Positions 38,798-50,386 are shown, counted from the first letter of the stretch. The stretch is 64,000 nucleotides of DNA from Azadirachta indica (GCA_022749755.1 CM040448.1:13762481-13826480), one strand, 5' to 3'. Program-made: numbers and translations. The notes: generated by a model not told the origin, from the letters alone.

Positions 38798-39149
38798 TAG
38801 GTAAAGGTGAATTCACTCTCCTTGGTGATCTGCGTCCTGTATGCTTGATATTGCTATTCTAAAAATTAACTTGCTTAGCCCGCAAGAATAAAAAAAATTG
38901 TACGATACTGATAGGAAGGAACAGTTTGTTTAATATTATGATGTTTGCATATTATTTTGTGTAACTCTGGAATATAGACAAAGTCGTAGGTTATATTAGT
39001 ATTTGTCAAGGTCTGATACTATATTTTCCTTTTCATGAATTTTATTGCCAATAACAAAACAAAATCGCAATTCCAATTCAATATTTCACCTCACACATAC
39101 AAATGTCTAATATTGATGTACAAAAATTTTTCACCTCCCCTATATCTGC
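38798..39149. other. Spacer between the converging CNGC-B and CNGC-D
   Basis: The first part repeats the CNGC-A 3' flank (see 34700-34770). The rest is presumably the 3' end of CNGC-D on the minus strand. Nothing else is seen. Confidence 0.55.
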
Positions 39150-40648
39150 CCTCAATTTCGAGCACCATTTCGCTGCACGGCGACGTAAATGGCTGCCCTT
39201 AACATAGATAAACTCCGGCCAGCTTCACCTGATTCATCTTGCAACCTATCACCTGTGCGCAAAGTTAACATCTTTCAAGCTGCTTTTTCTTATGGCGTCG
39301 CCGAGCTACTTGTATTACACGAGCTTTCCAATTCCTCCATTTGGGTGAGTGAAATCTGAAAATGTGGTGACGTTGCAAGTTGTGAATCCGCCAGAATTTA
39401 TAAACAATTTCCCTCGAGTCATCGGCCTTGAGAACAAATGCTTCAACAGTTGTAACAGTTGTAGTTGAGCGTGGGAGGCTAAAAATTAAAGGATCCAGAA
39501 TATGATTAGGAAGTTCTTCACCCCAAAAGTCGCCACTACTGAGATATGCTTTAAACAAACGTGTATTCCCACTATCGGCAATAGTTGTGGCCGATAGCGT
39601 GCCTTGCATGATGAAGAGCAGTTCACGAATTGGTTCCCCTTCTTTAACGATGTAACATCCTTCTGCGTATTGCACCGGCTTGCGACAATCGCAAATTGCA
39701 TTCAAAAGCTGTTCCTCCATTCCTTAAAACACAACCGAGAGTAAAGTTCCAGGTGAAACTATTCTAGATTTATTGCAATTGTGATGGAGAATCAATAATC
39801 TTTGGTTTATCTTCTTGAGCATTTCCCTGTTGAGGTTTCTGGGAAGACTGTTGAGCAAACTTTCTACATCAACACCTCTGGTTTCTTGCCATATAAATTG
39901 CCGGTGAGTCCTGACCCGCTCCTGGAGATTCTGAGAGAGCGTCCTAAAGGTTCTCCGCTGCTCTTACCTCTCGTGCTCTAAACCTCATCTCTTCTGATCT
40001 TGCGGTTCCAGATTGCAAATATATCTGTTTCAAAGAAACAGTGCAGTTTCGTGGAATGGAATTATTTTAACGTGCTGCATCTTAAGCATACAAATGTAAA
40101 ATATATACCGACCTGCAGACTTTCCATTACAAGCAGAAGCAGCAACAAGCTAGAGATGATAATGCAAATTACCAACAAGTTTTCCCCTACATAAGTACTT
40201 GTTTGAAGGTTTTGATCCGGGCAACTGCAAACATTTGAATTCATTTGTAATATATCAGAATCAATTAATCTCAGATGTTGTAACTTCTATACATTCAAAT
40301 ATTAGAAAATTTGCCACCCCAAAAAAGAAGTGAAATTTAACCAATACAAAGTATACAGCTCCACATTCCACAAGCCATTTACCAAAGCTAAAACTAGATT
40401 GTTTTATCTCTAAACTTACCTCCGGCCAGCCATGATTATAAACATATACTAATGAGTCCAACAGCTTACCTAGGTCTTACTAATCCCTCTTCTTTTATTC
40501 TTAAATTCCGGTTATGAGCTTTTTTCGGGGAGAGCATTGATAACAGCACAGAATATGACTGTGGACATTGATCAACATAAGTGTTATGCCCCAAATACAG
40601 TACTTTTTTTTGGGCATTATGGTTCAATAACTGTGTGAGAAGAACAAA

Positions 40649-41474
40649 TAGAATGATACCGAACAGCTCAATATGGCAAACAGAGGGCCAATTTATTGGG
40701 TTGGGTTTCTTTCTATTTAGAGATGACCCAAATTTTTTTTTCAATAGTAACTAAGCCCAATTAACTTAAGAACATTTTGATCTTTTCTCAAGTAGACTTT
40801 AATGTTTAATTTGCTACAATATATATATGTGTGTTTAGGAGAGAGGCGGCACTGCATCGTCTAGAGAGAGGAAGGTACTGTTCATCATCTAGAGAACTGT
40901 TCACGAGAGAGAGGCAGAACAATAAACTTAGGACAGTTTTTGATCAAGTGGCTAATTGGAGGTTGATTTGTGATCCGATTAAACTGAAATTTTACCAGTA
41001 ACTTCCTAACTCAGAGGACTAAATTCTGAACAATGAAGATCAGATTTGAAGCTCCCTTTCTCCAAATTTCGTGGTTGGAAGTTAAGCCACCATTATGGTG
41101 ATGTTTTTCTAGAACTCTCTCTAATTTCTTTGTAGAACTTGATTGATTGCCAAGATTGTGTGATCTTGAAAATATTGTGAATGTGTACTTCTAATTCTAA
41201 TTAGAGAGAAATTATGTATTCCCATTATTTGATTATAGTGGAATTTTTTGGGTGAACTACGGTCCCGTGGTTTTTACTCCTCACATTGGGGAGGTTTTCC
41301 ACGTTAAAATTGATTGTGTTATGGTTGTTTTGTTGATAATGTGGTTGCTGTACAAGAATTAATTTTGTGCCAAAAATTGTTGCTCTATTTGTTTGTTTCC
41401 TATTAGGTTCATGTAAGAGGGGATAAGGTAATTATTGTGCTTCGCAAATTGGTTTGTATTAGTTTATCCCAACA
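40649..41474 (+). repeat. Left (5') LTR of the copia element
   Basis: Aligns along its length with 43488-44304. The start is an estimate made by offset from the right LTR, because the expected TGTTGGG terminus is not preserved here. The end CCCAACA is clear. Confidence 0.8.
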
Positions 41475-41477
41475 AAA

Positions 41478-41489
41478 TGGTATCAGAGC
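41478..41489 (+). other. Copia primer-binding site (initiator tRNA-Met)
   Basis: TGGTATCAGAGC, the standard plant copia primer-binding site, three bases after the left LTR. Confidence 0.9.
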
Positions 41490-41521
41490 TTTGGTTATAT
41501 TTGTTTTGTGCCTTGTGTTGA

Positions 41522-42202
41522 ATGATGAAAGCTAATACAAGTAGAATGGTTAATTTGAATGGTGCAAATTATCATTTATGGAAGGGAAAGATGGAAAGAT
41601 GGAAGTTGCTTCATCTTAGTCACAGAAAAGAGGGGGAGAAGTAAGAGTAGAGGTCTAAAAAACAGAGATAAAAGTAAAAGTAAGACCAATAAGTTTGCCA
41701 ATGTTGAATGCTATCATTATGGTTTGAAGGGGCATATAAAGAAGTATTATTGACAGCTCAAGCGAGACAACAAGAAGGATAAAGGAAAGGAAAAGAAAAA
41801 TGATGACAACAGTGATGATGACAGAGTTGTTACTATTACAGATGACTTTCTTCTTATTTATGATGATGATGTTGTCAACCTTCTATGCTATGAGACCAGC
41901 TGAATAATTGATAGTGGTGCCTCCATTCATGTTACATCGCTAAGGGAATTCTTTACATCTTATACATCTGGTGATTTTGGAGATGTTAAGATGGGAAATA
42001 ATGGCTTAGCTAAAGTCATAGGCATGAGAGATGTGTGCTTGAAAACCAATAATAACACGATGTTACTTCTGAAAAATGTCAAGGATATTCCTGATATTCA
42101 TTTGAATTTGATTTCTACAGTTAAACTTGATGTTGAGGGTTTCTTCAGCAACTTTAGTGGTGGTAAATGGAAGCTTAACAAAGGTTCAATGGTTGTGGCT
42201 TG
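41522..42202 (+). pseudogene. Copia gag and protease remnants
   Basis: The ATG at 41522 opens a gag N-terminus (residues MVNLNGANYHLWKGKM are recognisable), which jumps after about 25 codons into unrelated sequence and stops, implying a large gag deletion. From about 41630 another frame carries a basic stretch and a zinc knuckle in which the second and third metal ligands are changed (CYHYGLKGHIKKYY instead of the CX2CX4HX4C pattern). After a stop, the protease active-site motif DSGAS (about 41914) is present, and the frame runs to a TGA at 42200. Stops and shifts make all of it inactive. Confidence 0.85.
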
Positions 42203-42390
42203 AGAAAAGAAATGTTCTTCATTGTACTTTATGCAAGCAAAGATTACAAACAGCTGCATCAATACAGTGAAAAATGAAGATACAATAGAGTTATGACATA
42301 GAAGACTTGGTCACATGAGTGAGAAAGGTTTGAATGTTTTGGCCAAGAGGAATATGCTTTCTGGATTGAAAAATGAATTTTTGAAGAAGT

Positions 42391-43316
42391 GTGTTCATTG
42401 CTTGGCAGGGAAGTAAATTAGGATTACTTTCAAGAAAATCAAGTACACTCGAATTAGTACACTTTAATGTTTGTGGCCCTATGAAAACAAAAACACTTGG
42501 TGGTGCTCTCTATTTTGTGACTTTTATAGATGATCACTCAAGGAGGTTGTGGGTTTATACATTGAAGACAAAGGATCAAGTACTAGATATGTTCAAACAG
42601 TTTCAGTCTTCAGTTGAGAGACAGATTGGGAAGAAGTTGAAGTGCATCAGAACTGATAATGGGGGTGAGTATTCTGGACCATTTGATAAGTATTGTAGAC
42701 AGTTAAGAATTCATCATCAAAAAACACCTCTGAAGATTTTTCAGTTAAATGGGCTAGCTGAGAGGATGAATAGAACACTAGTTGAAAGAGTGAGATGTTT
42801 GCTTTCACAAGCACAATTGCCAGTATCTTTTTGGGGGGAGGCTTTGAATACAGTTGTACGTGTATTGAATCTCATACCGTGTGTTCCTTTAGACTTTGAT
42901 GTTCCGGATAAAGTTTGGTCAGGAAAGGATGTTGCTTATGATTATTTGCGTGTCTTTGGATATAAAGCATTTGTGCATATTCTCAAAGATGAAAGGTCTA
43001 AACTTGATGTTAAGACAAAACAATGTGTATTTCTCGGCTATGGTCAAGATGAGTTTGGCTACAGGTTTTATGATCCAGTGCAAAAGAAATTTGTAAAAAG
43101 TCGGGATGCTGTGTTTATGGAAGACCAAACTATACAGGATATTGAGAAGTCAAAAGAAGTAATGCCTTAGTATAATGATGCGTTGATAGATTTGGATTCA
43201 GTTCTTCTTACACATGTTCTACCAAAGCCTACAGATGAAGTCCTGGATAACCAGCATGGTACAGGTGATATTGACACTCATACACAGGTTGAGGTTGATG
43301 ATGATGTTCAAGATTA
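42391..43316 (+). pseudogene. Copia integrase remnant
   Basis: An ORF of 259 codons (42391-43170) holds most of an integrase core: FIDDHSRRLWVY, TDNGGEY (second catalytic Asp) and NGLAERMNRT (catalytic Glu), then the copia-specific segment with VFGYKAFVH and CVFLGY. The first catalytic Asp, normally in a DVCGPM-like motif, is Asn here (HFNVCGPM). A stop at 43168 interrupts the frame; the coding sequence resumes to about 43450 with a RSTRNRQPSTRY segment that normally precedes reverse transcriptase. Reverse transcriptase itself is absent. Confidence 0.88.
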
Positions 43317-43487
43317 GTCATCTACTTCAGAGGCTTCACTAGATGCTCCACTCAAAAGATCCACCAGAAACCGACAGCCCTCTACACGATATCTTACAAG
43401 TGAGTATATGTTATTAACTGATAGAGGAGAACCTGATATGTTAATCAAGACTCTTCCGAGAAAAAAACTTGAAATTTGTTGTTCGAT

Positions 43488-43657
43488 TGTTGGGTTGGCA
43501 AGTCCCTCCATATAGTCGGAAAGGGAGAGATTTATTGGGTTGGGTTTCCCCCTATTTGGAGATGGCCCAAATTTTCTCTTCAATAGTAATTAAGCCCAAT
43601 TAATTCAAGGACATTTTGTTCTTTTCTCAAGTAGGGTTTAGTGTTTAATTTGTTGCA

Positions 43658-43689
<32 letters not shown>

Positions 43690-44304
43690 TTAGGAGAGAG
43701 GCGGCACTGTTTATCTTCTAGAGAGAGGCGGGTACTGTTCATGAGAGAGAGGCAGAACAGTAAACTCAGGATAGTTTTTGAACAAGTGGCTAATCAGAGG
43801 TTGATTTGTGGTCCGATTAAGCTGAAATTTTACCAGCAGTTTTCTAACTCAGAAGACTAAATTCTGAACGGTGAAGATCAGATTTAGAGCTCCCTTTCTC
43901 CAGATTTCGTGGTTGGAAGTTAAGCTACTATTATGGTGATATTTTTCTTGAACTCTCTCTAATTTCTTTGTAGAACTTGATTGTTTGTCAAGATTGTGTG
44001 ATCTTGAGAATATTGTGGATGTGTACCTCTAGTTCTAATTAGAGAGAAATTGTGTATTCCCATTATTTGATTATAGTGGAGTTTTTTAGGTGGATTACGG
44101 TCCCATGATTTTTACTCCTAAGGTTTTCCACGTTAAAATTGATTGTGTTATAGTTGTTTTGTTGATGATGTGGTTGCTGTCTAAGAATTGATTTTGTGCT
44201 AAAGATTGTTGCTCTATTTATTTATTTTCTATTAGGTTCACGCAAGAGGGGATAAAGTAATTATTGTGTTTCCGCAAATTGGTTTATATTAGTTTATCCC
44301 AACA
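43488..44304 (+). repeat. Right (3') LTR of the copia element
   Basis: Begins TGTTGGG and ends CCCAACA, perfect short inverted termini. It includes a TA/TG run near 43660-43690 that is longer than in the left LTR. About one base in ten differs from the left LTR by eye. Confidence 0.85.
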
Positions 44305-45523
44305 CAATTAAAATATCTTATTCACACAAACCTGATAGTTTGCAATCCCTGTCGGACACAATAGACGAACTTCTTCATAAAATCTGTCTCCTGCACAATA
44401 CCAGACTGAAGAGCATCATGGAATATTCCAAAATCGTACATTGTTGTATCTTCTATTGTCGTTGGACAGAATCTATTTAGAAATCTGTAGTCTCCAAATG
44501 TGTCAAAACAGTAAAAAGAGCTACGACGTCACCTAGTATTGTCTACGCAGGCTTTCTTCCAGCATTCGGTTTCTCTTTCAATAGCCATTAAATACCATAA
44601 AGCTCCAAATTCCTAGAAAAGCCAGAAAATGTTCACTCTGTGATCAAACATTTATAGACTGAATGTGTTTTATCAACACATCAACTTTAGTTTAGCTTAC
44701 ATGAGCAAAATAAAAATACAGCATGAAGCTTTAACCCATTTCAGTTGTGCAAGAATGCCCGAAGTCCTTTCAGCTTCTGTATATAACTGGTAGATTCGAT
44801 TAAACCTTGGCAGATATTGAACAACAATAATAGCTTTCAACAATACCGTAACAGAAAAAAATTCTGAGCCTCTCGCTGTTACGATGATAACTAAAGTCAC
44901 CACCTTGACAGAATACAGCAAGTTTAGAGTCGAAAAGTGGATCAAATTGTGAGTCGAACAAGATCAACATGAACAAATCAGATATTAACATGAAAAAATA
45001 TCAGAGGAACCTTCAGAGTCGTAATAGACTGGCTTAATTACCTGCGGGATTGGAACTGTAGAGAAGGTTTTTAAGGAAGGAACTCAGCAAACGATATCTC
45101 CTTGCATTTGTTTGACTATTTCTGTGCAAAGTATTTTCACAAAATATGTATAGAACAATACCGGGTTTGAATCTAGAAGAGATTATGTAAAAGAAATCGA
45201 AGATTGTGCGTAGAAAGGTGGTGGCAGTCGACAACTTTTTGTCCAAGCCAATGCACTTTTGCTGATCATTGACCACGAAAATGTAGAAGAACAGGGGATC
45301 CGATGCGATGGAAATTATATACAGTGCAATCAAAATCCAATTCCAGAAAGGTCCCCATGGGCCAAGAATTCTCTTCATATGATTAGACAGACTTGTGGGA
45401 ACAATATTATAAGTACTATTGTTTGTTGGACGTTGACCTCCGGAGACCAAGCTTGTTCCCAGACTAAGTGGTGAGAAAATTTGCGTTGCCATATCTTCTT
45501 CTACTGAATTTCAGTCCTAGAAC

Positions 45524-46050
45524 CTGCAAAAGACGTAAAAAATAGTTGTAAGAAATGATTCTTTCATTCATGGCTCTTGTCCACATATAAATCAAAACGT
45601 ATACAGTTTAGAATCCAAGACTAGCCGATGGAGAACAGACAAAGGAGTGAAATTGATCACTGCTCCGCAAGTTCTCAGTTCTTAATTTGAGTAATTGGGG
45701 AATTATGGATGGATTAATTCATGGCCGTTTCTGTTTGCTGATGGAAGACATGAAAGCAAAACCGTGAAAGAAAGGACAGAACAAGCAGAGCAGGGCTATT
45801 TGCTCGATCGACTACCCCGGATCTTACATATAAAAGGCCAAATCTTTTATTAACCTTCGGGCAAGCTCTGAGCCCGAGCCGTTTTGCCATCCCAAAAGCT
45901 GTAAGAGGTATTGCATTTGCAGAAAACTGTAAGTTGGCTTCTTTTTGACGTTTTATATGTAATTTAAGTGCCCTTTTGGCATGATTTTGTGGCAATTTTA
46001 AAGTTTGCTGATTTATTTCTGGAACAACTTTTCATGAAATATTGTCTTCT
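45524..46050. other. CNGC-D upstream flank with duplicated segment
   Basis: The stretch 45715-45815 recurs in the same orientation at about 51903-52010. It lies 5' to CNGC-D (minus strand). A minus-strand ORF (45714-45995) covers it, and its middle is loosely shared with the minus-strand ORF 51790-52107 (pieces such as LLSQFCF and FLSRFCF). No known protein is recognised; it may be 5' flank or a leader. Confidence 0.5.
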
Positions 46051-46054
46051 TCAG

Positions 46055-46120
46055 TCTAGAGAGGAGGTACAACAAAGCAATTTCCCGAGAAACTTGGAGA
46101 TGAACCAAACCCAATCTCCA
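46055..46120 (+). pseudogene. Orphan 5' scrap of a CNGC second exon
   Basis: After a TTCTTCAG acceptor-like sequence, about 65 bp match the opening of exon 2 of CNGC-B/C/E (GAGGAGGTACAACAAAGCAA here, GAGGAAGGTACATCAAGACT in B). The similarity stops at an 18-base poly(A) run (about 46124-46141). No following exon is present. It marks a lost CNGC copy between D and C. Confidence 0.6.
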
Positions 46121-46149
46121 ACCAAAAAAAAAAAAAAAAAAGAGGCTCA

Positions 46150-47205
46150 CGCTCACGATTTGGTGTTAAAATTAGAGAAAGAGCAACTCTTTTATGACAC
46201 TAATTTTTCTAGTCAAGTTTACTAGTGAAGGAGAGAAAGGCGAGAGTTTCGTGTTAAATATTGGAAAGAATTCAACTCTTATTGTAACATAAAGTTTGTG
46301 TAATGCATTAAATAGCTATTCTATCGTATCTTTTTATGATGCATTGCATTTTTTTAATACTATCAAGCTATTTATCATAGTAGTTGAAAAACAAATTTGG
46401 CATCCTAATTTTACAAATTTAGAATTATTCATTGCTATTAGAATTAGATTGAGCTGACAACAGCTTTGCCAATAGACTTTAATAACTTTTAAATTGAAAA
46501 ATGTTGACTGTTGTACAAAGGCTCATTTTAAGTGAATTAATTAATTACATGCAAACAATGATTATCTTAATGAAAAAAATTTCCTAGGAGTTAAACAGAG
46601 GAGGATCATTTGGGAGAATTCTATGGAGATTAACTCGTTTTTTTAACTTCAACCCCAATAAAGTTTGATTGGACAATTTGGTCTCTATAATTTCAGAAAT
46701 GGATTAATTTTTATAAATTTCAGAATTTGGAAAACGAGGAACAGTGTTGGATCGTTTTGTAGCGCGCTGAATCCTGTTAAAAAGAAAAAAGTTCTGTATA
46801 TTGAACCTTCCCCAAATTTTTCGCTCTTATATTTGTGCTTGTGCTAGCTGCAAAACTGAAAACTAAAGAACTAATCAGTAAACAATTAACTAATAAAGAA
46901 TATTCTTGATCCCGGTTCAAATCAAGTTATGATTGGTAGTACAAAATCATCTGAAACATTTTTTCCTGCTACTAGAACCCAAGTCATTGTTTAGAGGGTA
47001 GGTCGGTCTGAAAAGTCAATAAACTTTTCTGTCGGTGGAATAATAAATAGAGTTGACTGATGCGTCGAAGAAGTCAAAGCCTTTCGAGTGATGCCAGCTG
47101 CTTAGTTGATAAGATCAACCCACATTCTCTTCCGTATATAAAAGCTATATTAGGATAGGATCCTGCATTTGAAGGAAAATTACCCAAGCCAAACTTGTTG
47201 AAATC
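46150..47205. other. Spacer before CNGC-C with a duplicated CNGC 3' flank
   Basis: The segment 46526-46705 is a diverged duplicate of 50611-50785, the 3' flank of CNGC-C. It thus probably represents the 3' flank of the lost copy whose exon 2 scrap is at 46055. No gene is supported. Confidence 0.55.
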
Positions 47206-49069
47206 ATGTCAGTATATAATTTTATGGAAAAATTTTCCACTTTAGTTCTATGAACTGATTTCTAATTACTGTTCGCTTCAGGTCTCAGGATTTGTATTTA
47301 GAGGAAGGTACAGCGAGGCAAATTTCTAGAGCTGAAACAAACGCCGTTCGAAGAACTTTTCAGATAAGCCTACATTATACAGAAGCAGTACAATCTTGTA
47401 ATGATTTTGTCGCCAAATGTTTGCTTGACGTGAAGAAAATCCTTGACCCTCGGAGGCCTTACGGGTACTGGTCTTTTCTTATATCGTGTGTGATGGTTAT
47501 CTCCGTTGATCCTTTGTTCTTTTATGTTCCTGTAATCAAGGTACAGAAAGCATGCCTTGATTTCGACAGAAAGTTGCGAAGCGCCAGTATTTTACTCCAT
47601 TCAGTTTTTGTTATCTTTTATTTGACATATGTTAACTGCCTTCTGCCTACCGCTTTACCTAAAACTGAGGCGAAATCTTTCTCGCGCTTCTCCCTCATTG
47701 ATCTTCTCGTTGTTCTTCCCCTACCTCTGGTATGGCACGTTCTTAATCAAGTAGTTATAAACATACAATTCGTTGGTATTTTTGTTTATGTTTGTTGTTA
47801 AAGACTTGCTGTGCTTTACTATTATGCGCAGGTGTTATTAACTTTAGTTATTGATATTCCAAAATTGGGAGCCACAGCCTTTTCGTATCCAATGACCTTG
47901 TTTTTTATTCAATATTTGTTAAGAGTTATTCGAATCTACACATTGTTTACAAAAGCCACAAGGATTTCAGGCATACTAGCTGAAGCTAAATGGGCCAAAG
48001 CAGCTTTCAATCTTCTTCTTTACCTGCATGGTGGTCATGTAAGTTGAATTATTTAGACCACCCTCTTGTTAAACATGTGTATCATTATTTCTAAGTTGTG
48101 CATATTTTTCTTCTCAACAAGTGTAATGTCGGTTCTTAATTAGGTATTCGGAGCGTTATGGTACTTTTTTTCTGTAGAAAGAGAGACCATATGTTGGAAG
48201 GAGATCTGCTCTATGCAACTCCAGAATTCTGGATGCAGTTACAGTTCTTTTTATTGTAATGAGAGGTCAGGAAGTAACAGATGGTTCGAGGTTCCTGAAT
48301 GGCAAGGTTGTAGAGGAATCGACGAATATTTTAATTTTGGAGTATTCAGTGATGCCCTTCAGTCCGGTATTGTGGAGATAACGAGTTTTAGGGGGAAGTT
48401 CTCGTATTGTTTGCGATGGGGCCTGCAAACTCTCAGGTTTAATTTGCATACTTTCTTCTTATTACTAATTGATTAGAACCTCTTCTCTGCTGTTATCAAA
48501 CCATTTTGCAGTACCTTTTTATGGGCATTTTATAGCCTTTGTATGTGCATTCTCAAATAGACTATGTTGGAGCTTAATATTATTGTTTAAGATTTTATCT
48601 ACTAGTTTAAGCTTACTTTTAAAATGGTCAGGGACAGAGCCATAGTTGATTATGTAGGGGAAAAAAATTTAGTTCACAGATCGACTGGTGCCAAATTGTA
48701 AAATTGTTTTTGAAATCAAATTATAAATACACCCCAAATTTGTTAAAAAGTTTTTGGGGGAGGCCTTATGGCAGGGTTCCTCAAGCTCCTATTGTAACTC
48801 TACTGTTGATTTCGTGGTTGTATATATAGAGAAAGTTTTAAAGAAGAGGTTTTGTGTTCGAATCTACCCACATGGATATTACATCTATATTTGGCATACG
48901 CATGTCTCACCGTTTGCTGAGAAAAATTTGAAGTTCAGAAATCGCTACATTAATCAGGATATGAAGATCATCTTATTTGCGACACCATGCATTTGATTTC
49001 TCTTGGTTTTATGTAACCTTGTACAACCTAGTTTTAGCTTATCTAATACCCATTATTCATAACCAATTG

Positions 49070-49116
<47 letters not shown>

Positions 49117-50386
49117 GTATATATGGCGTGCAGATTTTAGAATGGTTAACTTATATGCTTCCGGGTGGTGAACTTTTATTTTTCTCTGTTTCCTTATTTT
49201 CAACCCTTTATGTGGACCTATCCTCCTTTTTGGTGCGCACTTGATTTTACCTATCCTTAAACTGTTCTTGCTTTTCAGCGCATGGAAGTTACAAATTTTC
49301 ATGTTAATGTTTAATTATTAATATATATTACATTTGGAAGCAAAATATTTGCAGTAATTTTGGGCAGAGCCTCCAACCAAGTACCTTTGCGGGGGAAAAT
49401 ATCTTCGTGATTTCCATAACGGTCTACTCCTTGGTGCTGTTTGTACTTTTCATTGGAAATATGCAGGTTTAATATATTTACTAAATTAATCTTATTTATA
49501 CATGCTTCAAATGGTGCGCAGTAAATTTAATTTCTATGAATCTATGCTTTCCTGTAAACCAGAGGTACTTGAATTCTGAAATTGTAAAATCAGAGAAAGT
49601 TAGGCTGAAGGAACGAGAGATAGAGCAGCGGATGTCTTCCTGGAAGCTCTCTGAGAAACTCCAAAGCGAGGTCAAAAAATTCCAGCCACAATGGCAAAAA
49701 ATGAAAGATGTTGATATAGAAAATGTGTTTACTAATCTTCCCAAGGACATCAATAAAGCCATAAAGCAAGAACTATGCTTAAAGCTGCTCAAGAGAGTGA
49801 GTTTCTTTCCTTTAATAGAATTCTTGCGCCAACTAGGAAGGCACAAACATACATTTACTTTGGAAACCTACATGCAATTGCACAGAATACAATATCGGCT
49901 AATTCTTTTTACCGAATGCATGTCAAGGTGAGAGAATCTGAGAACTTGAGTGAAGCAATGTCGGAAGCACTGTGTGATTATGTCAAGCCGGTTTCCTATT
50001 TGGCGCGCACTTACATTGTCCGGGAGGGTGATCCAATCGATGAGATGCTATTTGTGATGCAAGGTAAGCTGAGGATCTACACTTGTGGGGGTATAAAATC
50101 TAGATCTCCGAGAACTAAACACTGCAATCGCAAAAATCATCATCTGAGCCACAGTGAATTTTGTGGAGAAGAACTTGTAGCTTGGTTTCAGGCTGATCCT
50201 TACTCTTCTAACCTCCCTATATCAACAAGAAAAATTCAAGCGCTTACAAATGTTGAAGCTTTTGTTCTTACAGCCGATGACTTGCAAAATGTTTTCCTTC
50301 AACATCAGGCAGTTCATTTCATACAATTATATTGGCGTTTCAGAAGGATCTGGCATTCTAAAAGGAGTAGACGAACATCCACTTGA
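47206..50386 (+). CDS. CNGC-C: short diverged cyclic-nucleotide-gated channel, frame intact
   Basis: Exons 47206-47207 (AT), 47282-47729, 47832-48038, 48144-48436, 49355-49466, 49563-49796 and 49928-50386 join in phase into 584 residues with no stop. The initiator ATG would be formed by AT|G across the first intron, giving M-SQDLYLEEGTARQ. S1 (SFLISCVMVISVDPLFFYVPVI) and S2 are present. The S2-S3 linker is about 20 residues shorter than in CNGC-A. S4 reads LLRVIRIYTLFTKATR. The pore filter is GQS (320-322) where CNGC-A has GQN. The CNBD keeps REGDPIDEMLFVMQGKL, FCGEELVAW and SSNLPISTR, with a basic insertion before FCGEE. An IQ-like FIQLYWRFRR ends the protein; the roughly 80-residue tail of CNGC-A is missing. 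One donor is unusual: exon 2 ends CTG/GTATGG rather than CAG/GT. It may be a functional, relaxed paralogue or a young pseudogene. Confidence 0.75.
49072..49115. repeat. AAT trinucleotide microsatellite in CNGC-C intron
   Basis: About 14 perfect AAT units inside the intron between the two pore-region exons, which is about 0.9 kb long. Confidence 0.85.

Larger units (their letters stand above)
40649..44304 (+). mobile_element. Ty1/copia LTR retrotransposon, internally deleted
   Basis: Two LTR-like blocks flank a shortened internal region. The right LTR is 43488-44304, with terminal inverted repeat TGTTGGG...CCCAACA. The left LTR ends at 41474 (same CCCAACA) and is recognisable from about 40667, its extreme 5' end being diverged. 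By eye they are roughly 90% identical, so the insertion is old. Directly after the left LTR is the primer-binding site TGGTATCAGAGC (41478-41489), complementary to initiator tRNA-Met. Internal pieces in order are gag start, a zinc-knuckle remnant, protease, GAG-pre-integrase and integrase, the copia order. No reverse transcriptase or RNase H is present, so it cannot move on its own. A clear target-site duplication was not found. It lies antisense in an intron of CNGC-D. Confidence 0.88.
39150..45523 (-). pseudogene. CNGC-D: inverted CNGC pseudogene split by a copia element
   Basis: Minus-strand exon equivalents: 45523-45042 (first ATG 45492), 44903-44701, 44612-44342, 40224-40113, about 40024-39815 and about 39724-39150. 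The first exon reads ILGPWGPFWNW then ASDPLFFYIFVVND, but shifts frame before its end (CTACAGTTCCAATCCCGCAG is out of frame). Exon 3 has an internal deletion and is 203 bp. Exon 4 has an in-frame TGA near 44533. The C-linker exon is frameshifted and its expected GT donor reads AT. The CNBD exon is open from 39720 to 39265 (151 residues, with GEPIRELLFIMQ and a degraded IQ-like segment), then stops. The pore reads PDQN instead of FGQN. A copia retrotransposon lies in the intron between 44342 and 40224. Confidence 0.9.

Noticed and set aside
39265..39720. CNGC-D CNBD exon as a stand-alone gene
   Set aside because: It aligns along its length with the last CNGC exon and is preceded by other broken exons of the same pseudogene.
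42391..43170. Integrase ORF as a domesticated host gene
   Set aside because: It lies between matching LTRs, has a changed catalytic Asp, and is flanked by frameshifts and stops; ordinary decay explains it.
48850..48870. tRNA-like GTTCGAATC box
   Set aside because: No matching acceptor stem or A box around it; isolated resemblance.
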